DNA of 23,749 bases from DATJJW01 sp035491935 (GTDB taxonomy: Bacteria; Pseudomonadota; Alphaproteobacteria; ATCC43930; CGMCC-115725). The notes beneath the pieces are model-generated. The model searched no databases, was not told the origin of the DNA, and saw only the letters and a program-made list of their open reading frames with translations. Position 1 is the stretch's first letter; each line of letters starts with the position of its first letter. Positions 8,838-17,623 of the stretch are shown here, in pieces. The translations under genes and the position numbers were made by a program. The DNA lies in NCBI GenBank assembly GCA_035491935.1, contig DATJJW010000123.1, positions 1 through 23,749 of the forward strand, given 5' to 3'.

Positions 8838-9632
8838 ATGAGACCTCTCAGCCAAATCCGCCTTGCCCCCCTCGGCCTTGGTCCCCTCAGCCTCGGCGTG
8901 GCATGCGCGCTGGCGCTGGCGCCGTTGCCTATCGCCCAGTCACGGGCGGCGAGCGGTATCCCGGCGGTGGTCGCCTCCGCCGTAGCCAGTGCGCAGCGTC
9001 CGGAGACGGACAAGACGCGCGACGTCAATCGCAAGCCGGCCGAGGTCGTGGCCTTCTCGGGCCTCAAGCCCGGCGAGAAGATCATCGATTTCCTGCCGGG
9101 CACCGGCTACTACAGCCGCATCTTCTCCGGTGTGGTCGGCCCGAGGGGCCACGTCTATTCCTTTTATCCGACCGAACTGAAGAAGGGGCAGCCCCAGGCG
9201 GGCGAGCACCCCTTCGCCGGTCTCGACAACGTCACGGCGCTGCGCGGCTCCGTCAACGCGGTAAAGGCGCCGGAACCGGTCGACATGGTCTGGATCTCGG
9301 ATAATTACCACGATCTGCACGACCCGCCCTTTGGGCCGGCGGACCTCGGCAAGGTCAACAAGTCGGTCTATGACGCGCTGAAGCCCGGCGGCATCTATCT
9401 CGTGCTCGACCACGCGGCGGAGCCGGGTTCGGGCCTGCGCGACACCAACACCCGCCACCGCATCGACGAAGCGGTGGTGAAGAAGGAGGTCGAGGCGGCG
9501 GGCTTCAAGCTGATCGGCGAAAGCAAGGTGCTGCACAACCCGGCCGACGACCACCAAAAGCGCATCTTCGATCCCGCCATCCGCGGCCGGACCGACCAGT
9601 TCATCCTGAAGTTCCAGAAGCCGAAGGGCTAG
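8838..9632 (+). CDS. Exported class I methyltransferase-like protein (COG4798 type)
   Basis: A 264-residue protein starting with a clear signal peptide: LGLGPLSLGVACALALAPLPIA, with cleavage probably near AQSRA-AS at residues 37-38. The mature part has a SAM-methyltransferase fold with motif I IIDFLPGTGYYSR (82-94), where the usual acidic-Gly-x-Gly reads FLPGTG. It continues with DMVWISDNYHDLHD, ALKPGGIYLVLDH and a C-terminal VEAAGFKLIGES strand. It resembles the COG4798 'predicted methyltransferases', whose substrate is unknown. A SAM-dependent enzyme in the periplasm would lack an obvious SAM supply, so the role may be different. ATG 8838 has AAGGGA just upstream. It stands alone between a divergent channel gene and convergent secA. 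Confidence 0.85.
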   Translation: MRPLSQIRLAPLGLGPLSLGVACALALAPLPIAQSRAASGIPAVVASAVASAQRPETDKTRDVNRKPAEVVAFSGLKPGEKIIDFLPGTGYYSRIFSGVVGPRGHVYSFYPTELKKGQPQAGEHPFAGLDNVTALRGSVNAVKAPEPVDMVWISDNYHDLHDPPFGPADLGKVNKSVYDALKPGGIYLVLDHAAEPGSGLRDTNTRHRIDEAVVKKEVEAAGFKLIGESKVLHNPADDHQKRIFDPAIRGRTDQFILKFQKPKG

Positions 9633-9650
9633 GTCTCGTCGACGCTCATC

Positions 9651-9690
9651 CACCGTCCTGGCCGGGTCAAAGCCCGGCCAGGACGAGGTG
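9651..9690. repeat. Palindromic repeat between convergent genes, possible two-way terminator
   Basis: Arms GTCCTGGCCGGG (9655-9666) and CCCGGCCAGGAC (9673-9684) form a perfect 12-base-pair stem with a six-base loop. CACC (9651-9654) and GGTG (9687-9690) extend it past a two-base bulge. It lies between the convergent methyltransferase-like gene and secA. No T-tract follows on either strand, so it is not a textbook terminator. The core resembles the palindromes at 21924-21938 and 21969-21985, so it probably belongs to a dispersed family. Confidence 0.7.
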
Positions 9691-9783
9691 GCAAATACTC
9701 TCCTCTCAATGACGAATCATAACGTCGTCATCGAGGGCATCGGCAAAGCGATCCCGCGATCCGTTCAGATCCGGCCGTGGCAG

Positions 9784-12465
<2,682 letters not shown>

Positions 12466-12518
12466 CAAAACCTCGATTACGAAAAAAAGCTCGGATGCCA
12501 AGCATACGGGCGGCCCGA

Positions 12519-12547
12519 CACATAGGGATTCGCCCGCGTGAAGTCAA
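12519..12547 (-). promoter_or_regulatory. Candidate secA promoter
   Basis: On the minus strand TTGACT (12547-12542) and TATGTG (12524-12519) are 17 bases apart. The -35 box is one base from consensus; the -10 box keeps only TAT. Transcription would begin about 45 bases before secA. Confidence 0.35.
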
Positions 12548-12809
12548 TTGTCGTGGGTCGATACAGCGCACCTAGATCAAGATGACTCTGGGTCGAGGTG
12601 ACCGAAAGTCTGAATCTTGAGCTGATACCGGCAGTTAGGGGCCGATTTGCCGTATGGGGCGATTCGGGCCAAGCGGATCAGGCTCTAGTAGCCAATGGCG
12701 CGGTTTTGCATTAAACCCCGTCGCGGATTTGCAAACTGGGAACGGCAGAACGCCCCGCTGTCCGGTACCCGCTCGCGATCCTGAAACGCCTGAAGCCGCT
12801 TCCATCCCC
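12548..12809. other. Gap between divergent secA and the prolyl isomerase gene
   Basis: The space between the two starts is about 400 bases. Apart from the candidate secA promoter and a 12-base tandem repeat near the ppiC start, I see no convincing gene, RNA or terminator here. The reading frame of the isomerase stays open to 12654, but the extra sequence has no conserved or signal-like character. A promoter for the plus-strand genes must lie here, but no good -35/-10 pair was found. Confidence 0.5.
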
Positions 12810-12845
12810 ATGGAGCGAGTTTTGAACGACAACCGGCTCCCCTTC

Positions 12846-12869
12846 AAGGCTCAAGACAAGGCTCAAGAC
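12846..12869 (+). repeat. Perfect 12-bp tandem repeat just before the preferred ppiC start
   Basis: AAGGCTCAAGAC occurs twice in a row (12846-12857 and 12858-12869), 3 bases before ATG 12873. Each copy begins with AAGG, a possible ribosome site, though the spacing of 11 or more bases is long. If translation starts at 12810, the repeat encodes KAQDKAQD. Confidence 0.8.
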
Positions 12870-12872
12870 CTC

Positions 12873-13778
12873 ATGCCCCTCTCGCGCATCACTCCCCGCC
12901 CCGCCCGTTTCGCCACGCGCGCCGTCACCATCTTCGGCACCGCCATGGCGCTGTGCGCAGGCTCCGCGCTGATCGGTCCGGCCTTCGTCGGCATCGCCCA
13001 TGCCGCCTCGGACAACAGCGACCCGGTGGCCGCGGTCGTCAACGGCAAGACCTTCCACAAATCCGATGTCGTGGCCTTGCAGCGCGATTTGCCGCAGGAG
13101 CTGCAGCAAGTGCCGCTGGACCAGATCTACAACAAGCTGGTCGAGCAGCTGGTCGACCGCCAGCTGATGCAGGATGCCGCCGCCAAGGCCAACATGGCCA
13201 ACGATCCCGAGGTCAAGAAGCGCCTCGCCGACCTGAAGCCGCGGGTCGAGGTGCAGGTCTATGTCGAGCGTGTCTCGTCCGCCGGCGTCACCGACGCCAA
13301 GCTGCATGCGCTCTACGACAAGGTTGCCGCCAACCAGAAGCCGGTCGAGGAGATCCACGCCCGTCACATTCTGGTCAACACCGAGGACCAGGCCAAGGCG
13401 ATCATCGCCCAGCTCGACAAGGGCGGCGACTTCGCCAAGATCGCCAATGAAAAGAGCATCGACAAGGGCGAGGCCGGTGGCGACCTCGGCTGGTTCACCG
13501 CCGACAAGATGGTGCCGGAGTTCAGCGACGCGGCGTTCAAGCTGAAGAAGGGCGAATACACCCATACGCCGGTGAAGAGCCAGTTCGGCTGGCACGTCAT
13601 CCAGGTGCTCGACACCCGCCAGATGCCGCCGCCCAGCTTCGATTCGGTCAAGGACCAGCTGACCCAGCAGGTCCAGGCCGAGGTGCTGAACGACAAGGTC
13701 AACGAGCTGCGCTCCAAGTCCAAGGTCCAGGAGTTCCAGGCCGACGGTTCGCCCATGCCTGCGCAACAGGCGAACTAA
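12873..13778 (+). CDS. Exported parvulin-type peptidylprolyl isomerase (PpiC/SurA-like foldase)
   Basis: The protein speeds cis-trans isomerisation of prolyl bonds in exported proteins in the periplasm. With ATG 12873 it has 301 residues. A basic n-region and a long hydrophobic stretch (AVTIFGTAMALCAGSALIGPAFVGIAHA) form the signal peptide, ending in AHA-AS. A SurA-N-like helical part follows (VVNGKTFHKSDVVALQRDL...LVEQLVDRQLMQDAA). The parvulin domain then runs from EIHARHILVNTEDQAKAI through GGDLGWFTADKMVPEFSDAAF to PVKSQFGWHVIQVLD, with the usual His and Phe residues. A Gln-rich tail ends the protein. ATG 12810 would add 21 residues and give an unusually long n-region; it remains possible. 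The gene starts a plus-strand group with argJ and mutT. Confidence 0.93.
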   Translation: MPLSRITPRPARFATRAVTIFGTAMALCAGSALIGPAFVGIAHAASDNSDPVAAVVNGKTFHKSDVVALQRDLPQELQQVPLDQIYNKLVEQLVDRQLMQDAAAKANMANDPEVKKRLADLKPRVEVQVYVERVSSAGVTDAKLHALYDKVAANQKPVEEIHARHILVNTEDQAKAIIAQLDKGGDFAKIANEKSIDKGEAGGDLGWFTADKMVPEFSDAAFKLKKGEYTHTPVKSQFGWHVIQVLDTRQMPPPSFDSVKDQLTQQVQAEVLNDKVNELRSKSKVQEFQADGSPMPAQQAN

Positions 13779-13834
13779 GCATCTCGGTATAGCCGGCCCA
13801 TCAGCACGGCCATCACATTGACGTAGGGAGCCCC

Positions 13835-15070
13835 ATGTCGACGATCGTCTCGCCGCTCGCGCCCAAGACCATGCCTGCCTTCGTGCCGCTTGACGGCGTG
13901 CGCTTGGGCGCCGTGAACGCCGGTATCCGCTACAAGACCGGCCGCACGGATCTGATGGCGGCGGTGCTGGATGCGGGTACGGAGATCGCCGGCGTCTTCA
14001 CGCGTTCGAAGACGCCGGGGGCACCCATCGTCTGGTGCCGCTCGATCCTGCCGCATGGCAAGGCGCGGGCGATCGTCGTCAATGCCGGCAATGCCAACGT
14101 CTTCACCGGCCGGGCCGGCCATAAGGTGGTCGAGGATACGGCGGCGGCCGTGGCCTCGATCCTGAAATGCAAGGCGGAGGAGGTCTATGTCTCCTCCACC
14201 GGAGTCATCGGCGAACTGCCCCCGGGCGAGAAGATCACCACCGCCCTGCCCGGGCTGCTGGGCCAGGTCAGCGCCGATGGCTGGGAGCACGCTGCGCGTG
14301 CGATCATGACCACCGACACCTTCCCGAAATGGACGTCGCGCCAGGCGACGATCGGCGGGAAGACCGTGACGATCCAGGGCTTCTGCAAGGGCTCGGGCAT
14401 GATCGCGCCGGATATGGCGACCATGCTCTGCTACGTCTTCACCGATGCCGCACTGCCGGCGGCGGTGCTGCAGACGCTGCTGACCAATGCTACCGACAAG
14501 TCCTTCAACGCCATCACCGTCGACAGCGACACCTCCACCAGCGACACGATCCTGCTGGCGGCCACGGGCAAGGCCGGCAATGCGGCCGTCACGAATGCCA
14601 CCGATCCGGCGCTCAGGGGCTTCCGCAAGGCGCTGGATTCGCTGCTGCTCGACCTCGCCCATCTCGTCGTCCGCGATGGCGAGGGCGCGGAGAAATTCGT
14701 CGAGATCCGCGTCAAGGGCGCCAAGACCGCGAAGGCGGCGCGGCGCATCGGCCTCAGCATCGGCAATTCGCCACTGGTGAAGACGGCCTTGGCCGCGGGC
14801 GATGCCAATTGGGGCCGCATCGTCGCCGCCATCGGCAAATCGGGCGAGGTGGTCGACCGCGACACGCTGTCGATCGCCGTCGGCGGCATCACCATCGCCC
14901 ATGAGGGCGGTGCCGTGCCCGGCTATGACGAGACGCCGGTATCCGCGCACATGGCCGGCCAGAACATTGTCATCGACGTCGATATCGGCTTAGGCTCCGG
15001 CAAGTCGACGATCTGGACCTGCGATCTCACCCATCGCTACATCGACATCAACGGCAGCTATCGCAGCTAG
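13835..15070 (+). CDS. argJ: Bifunctional ornithine acetyltransferase / N-acetylglutamate synthase
   Basis: ArgJ moves the acetyl group from N-acetylornithine to glutamate, closing the acetyl cycle of arginine synthesis; many members can also use acetyl-CoA. The precursor has 411 residues and is expected to cut itself into two chains at Ala195-Thr196 in KGSGMIAPDMATML (185-198), Thr196 becoming the nucleophile. Other family marks are VNAGNANVFTG (82-92), SSTGVIGE, the DSDTSTSDT loop (TVDSDTSTSD) and GDANWGRI, and the C-terminal YIDINGSYRS. AGGGAG at 13825-13830 precedes ATG 13835. It follows the isomerase gene by 56 bases and mutT begins one base after its stop. Confidence 0.97.
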   Translation: MSTIVSPLAPKTMPAFVPLDGVRLGAVNAGIRYKTGRTDLMAAVLDAGTEIAGVFTRSKTPGAPIVWCRSILPHGKARAIVVNAGNANVFTGRAGHKVVEDTAAAVASILKCKAEEVYVSSTGVIGELPPGEKITTALPGLLGQVSADGWEHAARAIMTTDTFPKWTSRQATIGGKTVTIQGFCKGSGMIAPDMATMLCYVFTDAALPAAVLQTLLTNATDKSFNAITVDSDTSTSDTILLAATGKAGNAAVTNATDPALRGFRKALDSLLLDLAHLVVRDGEGAEKFVEIRVKGAKTAKAARRIGLSIGNSPLVKTALAAGDANWGRIVAAIGKSGEVVDRDTLSIAVGGITIAHEGGAVPGYDETPVSAHMAGQNIVIDVDIGLGSGKSTIWTCDLTHRYIDINGSYRS

Positions 15071-15071
15071 G

Positions 15072-15470
15072 ATGCGTATCGTCACGGTCGTCGCCGTCGC
15101 CCTCATCGATGCCGACGGCCGGGTGCTGCTGGCCCAGCGGCCCGAAGGCAAGAGCCTGGCGGGCCTCTGGGAATTCCCAGGCGGCAAGCTGGAGCCGGAT
15201 GAGACGCCGGAAGCGGCCCTCATCCGCGAGCTGCATGAGGAACTGGGCATTGAGGTCGAGACGACCTGCCTCGCTCCCCTGACCTTCGCCAGCCATACCT
15301 ACGACAGCTTTCACCTGCTGATGCCGCTCTATGCCTGCCGGCGCTGGCAGGGCACGCCCAGCTCGCGCGAGGGCCAGGCGCTCGCCTGGGTCAAGCCTCA
15401 GCATCTGCGCGACTACCCCATGCCGCCCGCCGACCTGCCGCTGATCCCGGTGCTGCAGGATCTGCTCTGA
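15072..15470 (+). CDS. mutT: Nudix hydrolase, MutT-type 8-oxo-dGTP diphosphatase
   Basis: The expected role is hydrolysis of oxidised nucleoside triphosphates such as 8-oxo-dGTP to monophosphates, preventing mispairing. The product has 132 residues, normal for MutT. The Nudix box is complete and fits the consensus GX5EX7REUXEEXGU: Gly38, Glu44, Arg52-Glu53, Glu56-Glu57 and Gly59-Ile60. The lead-in LAGLWEFPGGKLE is also typical. ATG 15072 begins one base after the argJ stop, so translation is probably coupled to argJ; no separate strong ribosome site is visible. A hairpin follows at 15499-15513. Confidence 0.95.
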   Translation: MRIVTVVAVALIDADGRVLLAQRPEGKSLAGLWEFPGGKLEPDETPEAALIRELHEELGIEVETTCLAPLTFASHTYDSFHLLMPLYACRRWQGTPSSREGQALAWVKPQHLRDYPMPPADLPLIPVLQDLL

Positions 15471-15498
15471 TCGGACTCCAGGTAGTTTTTGGCTAACC

Positions 15499-15513
15499 CG
15501 GCAATCCTTGCCG
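15499..15513. promoter_or_regulatory. Palindrome upstream of the first MSVSSIS gene (GGCAA-N3-TTGCC type)
   Basis: CGGCAATCCTTGCCG has perfect 6-base arms around TCC. Its core GGCAATCCTTGCC is the exact reverse complement of GGCAAGGATTGCC at 16082-16094, upstream of the paralogous gene. It lies 64 bases before the GG of the sigma-54-like element at 15577, a sensible place for an activator site. It could instead be a weak terminator for mutT, but no T-tract follows. Confidence 0.6.
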
Positions 15514-15575
15514 TGTGCTATACTGCCCTACACGATCGAGATACCGCGCGATTCCTTTAAATACCGCATTTTTGC

Positions 15576-15591
15576 CGGCACAATAATTGCT
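15576..15591 (+). promoter_or_regulatory. Sigma-54-like -24/-12 promoter element of the first MSVSSIS gene
   Basis: CGGCACAATAATTGCT matches the sigma-54 consensus TGGCAC-N5-TTGCW with one mismatch (C for the first T). GG is at 15577-15578 and GC at 15589-15590, with the required ten bases between them. Transcription would start near 15602, leaving a leader of about 80 bases. The paralogous gene has the same type of element at the same distance from its start codon. Confidence 0.6.
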
Positions 15592-15683
15592 TGGAACAGT
15601 AGGCAGAAAGACATCGGGTATTCAAGTAATCACCCGCCGCTTTCTTGTTCTTGTCTTGACCCCGCACCATTGGAGTGGTCCCC

Positions 15684-16043
15684 ATGTCGGTCAGTTCCAT
15701 TAGCAGCAGCACGAGCACCCTGCCCCAAGCCGTCACCGGCGGGCAGCAGGCCAATGACAGCAGCCAAACTTCCGGCAAGACGGCCGGCGCCGGCAAGAGC
15801 GGCGGCGGCGGGGGCGGCTCCTCCGACTCCTCGACCACCGTCTCCAACGTCACCGAAACGACCAATGCCGACGGCACCATCACCATGGTCACGACCTACG
15901 CCGACGGCTCGACCTCGACCACGACGGAACCCAACCCCAATCCGGTAACCTCGAGCGCCAGCCTGTTCAGCGGCAGCAATAGCGGTCAGCTGTCGGCCCT
16001 GCTGAACGCGCAGGAGCAATCGCAGCAGGGCTCCGCCACTTAA
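15684..16043 (+). CDS. Small low-complexity protein of an unrecognised family (MSVSSIS paralogue 1)
   Basis: I do not recognise this 119-residue protein. It starts MSVSSISSSTST, has no Sec signal, membrane segment or cysteine, and is very rich in Ser, Thr, Gly, Asn and Gln. Residues 37-50 are Gly/Ser-rich with a run of six Gly (40-45). The C-terminal part (about 50-114) forms a module shared with the next gene: NADGTITMVTTYADGST (61-77), PNPNPVT (83-89), SLF (93-95) and QLSALLNAQEQ (102-112). ATG 15684 is chosen because it gives the same N-terminus as the paralogue and has GGAG 8 bases upstream; GTG 15675 is an alternative. The Ser-rich start without a cleavable signal resembles substrates of flagellar or type III export, but that is inference. 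A sigma-54-like element lies upstream. Confidence 0.75.
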   Translation: MSVSSISSSTSTLPQAVTGGQQANDSSQTSGKTAGAGKSGGGGGGSSDSSTTVSNVTETTNADGTITMVTTYADGSTSTTTEPNPNPVTSSASLFSGSNSGQLSALLNAQEQSQQGSAT

Positions 16044-16061
16044 ATCCTGCCGGGCGGGCGG

Positions 16062-16095
16062 CGGCAGAATTTGCCCTGCGGGGCAAGGATTGCCG
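16062..16095. promoter_or_regulatory. Two adjacent GGCAR-N3-TTGCC palindromes upstream of the second MSVSSIS gene
   Basis: GGCAGAATTTGCC (16063-16075) and GGCAAGGATTGCC (16082-16094) are 19 bases apart, about two helix turns. Both fit the pattern GGCAR, three bases, TTGCC. The second is the exact reverse complement of the palindrome upstream of the first paralogue. They lie 45-77 bases before the GG of the sigma-54-like element at 16140, which suits an activator-binding region. Confidence 0.6.
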
Positions 16096-16138
16096 CACCC
16101 GCCTCGCACAAATTCCTTAGTAATCAATAGGATAGATA

Positions 16139-16154
16139 CGGCACACCGCTTGCG
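16139..16154 (+). promoter_or_regulatory. Sigma-54-like -24/-12 promoter element of the second MSVSSIS gene
   Basis: CGGCACACCGCTTGCG fits TGGCAC-N5-TTGC with one mismatch in the -24 box. GG (16140-16141) and GC (16152-16153) are ten bases apart. The GC lies 97 bases before ATG 16250, against 94 for the first paralogue. Both elements also share the same first base change (C for T) and GGCACA. Confidence 0.55.
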
Positions 16155-16215
16155 CAGCGTCTCCTGCCGGCTTGGCACCGTTGAACGGACCGTCCTGCCG
16201 GCATCTCGCGATCAC

Positions 16216-16231
16216 CGGGGCTTTCGCCCCG
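16216..16231 (+). other. Small GC hairpin in the leader of the second MSVSSIS gene
   Basis: CGGGGC and GCCCCG pair perfectly around a TTTC loop, nine bases before the GGAG ribosome site (16241-16244). It may shape the mRNA leader. The first paralogue has no equivalent hairpin at this place. Confidence 0.4.
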
Positions 16232-16249
16232 ACATCCCGTGGAGCCGCC

Positions 16250-16711
16250 ATGTCGGTCAGTTCGATCAGCACGAATGCGATCCTGTCGCCGAGCTATAAC
16301 CTCGGCCTGCCGCAAGCCAATACCATCCCGGCCGCCAATCCGGGCCCCAATGGCCCGAACCCGAACGGCCAGAATCCGAATAGCCAAAATCCGACCGGCC
16401 AGAATCCGACCGGCCCGAATCCAAACAGCCTGAATTCCGCTGGCAACACCCCGAATGCCGCGGGTGCCAATACTCCGGAAAAGGTCTCGACGCAGATCAC
16501 CCAGGTCACGAGCCAGCCCAATGCCAATGGCACGCTGACCGTGCTGACCCAATTCGCCGATGGCACCAGCAAGACGACCATCCAGCCCAATCCGAAGCCG
16601 GTCACCGTGGCCAGCCTGTTCGATAGCGGCAATGCCAGCCAGTTCGCCACGCTGCTGGCCGCCCAGGAACAGGCCCAAGGCCAGGGACAGAAGACCGGGG
16701 CCGCCGCATAA
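16250..16711 (+). CDS. Small Asn/Pro-repeat protein of an unrecognised family (MSVSSIS paralogue 2)
   Basis: This 153-residue protein is a paralogue of the preceding gene product. It shares the start MSVSSIS and the C-terminal module: NANGTLTVLTQFADGTS (91-107), PNPKPVT (113-119), ASLF (121-124) and QFATLLAAQEQ (131-141). Between them is an insertion of six five-residue repeats of the NPNGQ type (34-63) in place of the Gly/Ser stretch of paralogue 1. No signal peptide, membrane segment or cysteine is seen; composition predicts disorder. ATG 16250 has GGAG five bases upstream. It ends 15 bases from the convergent HD-domain gene. The function is unknown; the tandem layout indicates local duplication followed by divergence of the central part. 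Confidence 0.75.
   Translation: MSVSSISTNAILSPSYNLGLPQANTIPAANPGPNGPNPNGQNPNSQNPTGQNPTGPNPNSLNSAGNTPNAAGANTPEKVSTQITQVTSQPNANGTLTVLTQFADGTSKTTIQPNPKPVTVASLFDSGNASQFATLLAAQEQAQGQGQKTGAAA
16349..16438 (+). repeat. Six 15-bp in-frame repeats
   Basis: Six units of 15 bases run without gaps, of the type AACGGCCAGAATCCG. They encode NGPNP, NGQNP, NSQNP, TGQNP, TGPNP and NSLNS. Units differ by a few bases each, mostly at codon positions that keep the Asn-Pro frame. The array probably grows and shrinks by slippage. Confidence 0.9.
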
Positions 16712-16726
16712 ACCCGGTTTCAGACC

Positions 16727-17572
16727 CTATAGGGCCTGGTCCGGGTTGATCATCGTGCGCCACATATGGGCGACGGGCGAATTATCGTAGCCCAGCCCTT
16801 CCTTCGGCTGGCGGAAATGCCGGCCGATCAGCTCCCTGAACTCGTCGATATGCACGACCACATTTGGGTCGAAGGCGTAGAGGTCGTTGATCGTGACCAA
16901 CCGCGCCTCCTCGTACCATTTGTGGTTTCGGGCGTAGTTATAGGCGTCCAGGACGTGTGGCGGCGGCACATAGTCGAAGCCGAAAGTCTGGTAGTAGTTC
17001 TGCGGATACTCGTAGTCGTAGGCCGGGTCCGCGAAGAAGCGCAGCGGCTGGTGGTAGCGCACGGCAAAGGCCACCTTCTCCGAGACATAGGGCTCGACAA
17101 GCTGCGCGCTCCAATACCCGTGGTCGCAGCGGAGCAGGCTCACGCCAATATCATGCAGCAGACAGGCCATGACCACCTCTTCCGAGGTGCCGCGGCGGCG
17201 GGCGAGTGCGGCGCTCTGCAGCATGTGCGAAGCCGGGTTGAAGCGCTTCTCGAAGAAGTCGACCAGGGTGGGCTTCTCCGGCATCGGCGCCAGCCGCTTG
17301 ACCTTGAGCCCCGTCTCATCGGCGTTGGGCTTCTTGTTGCTGCGGGCATGGATGAACAGATTGCCGATGCCGCGGCGATAACCCCGCGTATCGATCAGCG
17401 CATCGAGTTCGGCCACGCTGGGCGATGCCTTGCCAGAAGATTTGGCCTTGATATCGGCCTCCAGCTTGCCGGCCATGAAATGCTCCAGCGCGTCGGCACG
17501 CGCCTCATGATCCATGCGCGTCACGGCCTCGGGCCCGCCCAGCGCCGTCACGACCTCGTTATCGGCTACCAT
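16727..17572 (-). CDS. HD-domain protein, possible di-iron oxygenase or hydrolase
   Basis: A 281-residue soluble protein with an HD domain. Potential metal ligands are His116 (PASHMLQSA), His140-Asp141 (LLHDIG), His151 (CDHGYW), His174 (VRYHQP) and Asp230 (TINDLY). This H...HD...H...H...D set resembles the six-ligand di-iron centre of PhnZ and myo-inositol oxygenase, rather than simple HD phosphohydrolases. From memory, the first spacing (24 residues) and the last (56, against 57) agree with PhnZ. The C-terminal half is rich in Tyr and Pro. A ribosome site GGGAGGAA precedes ATG 17572. It is the last gene of a minus-strand group behind the binding protein (51-base gap), which suggests it acts on the imported compound. 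The substrate is unknown. Confidence 0.8.
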   Translation of the reverse strand: MVADNEVVTALGGPEAVTRMDHEARADALEHFMAGKLEADIKAKSSGKASPSVAELDALIDTRGYRRGIGNLFIHARSNKKPNADETGLKVKRLAPMPEKPTLVDFFEKRFNPASHMLQSAALARRRGTSEEVVMACLLHDIGVSLLRCDHGYWSAQLVEPYVSEKVAFAVRYHQPLRFFADPAYDYEYPQNYYQTFGFDYVPPPHVLDAYNYARNHKWYEEARLVTINDLYAFDPNVVVHIDEFRELIGRHFRQPKEGLGYDNSPVAHMWRTMINPDQAL

Positions 17573-17623
17573 GTCCCGTTCCTCCCTCGTCTCAGGGTGA
17601 CGAACCGCCCGCCTGCGAACCGC

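Noticed and set aside
15519..15524. TATACT as a sigma-70 -10 box for the first MSVSSIS gene
   Set aside because: No acceptable -35 box at 16-18 bases, and it would give a leader of about 150 bases; the sigma-54-like element fits better.
16349..16438. Short tandem repeats as a CRISPR array
   Set aside because: Units are 15 bases with no spacers and stay in frame in a coding region.
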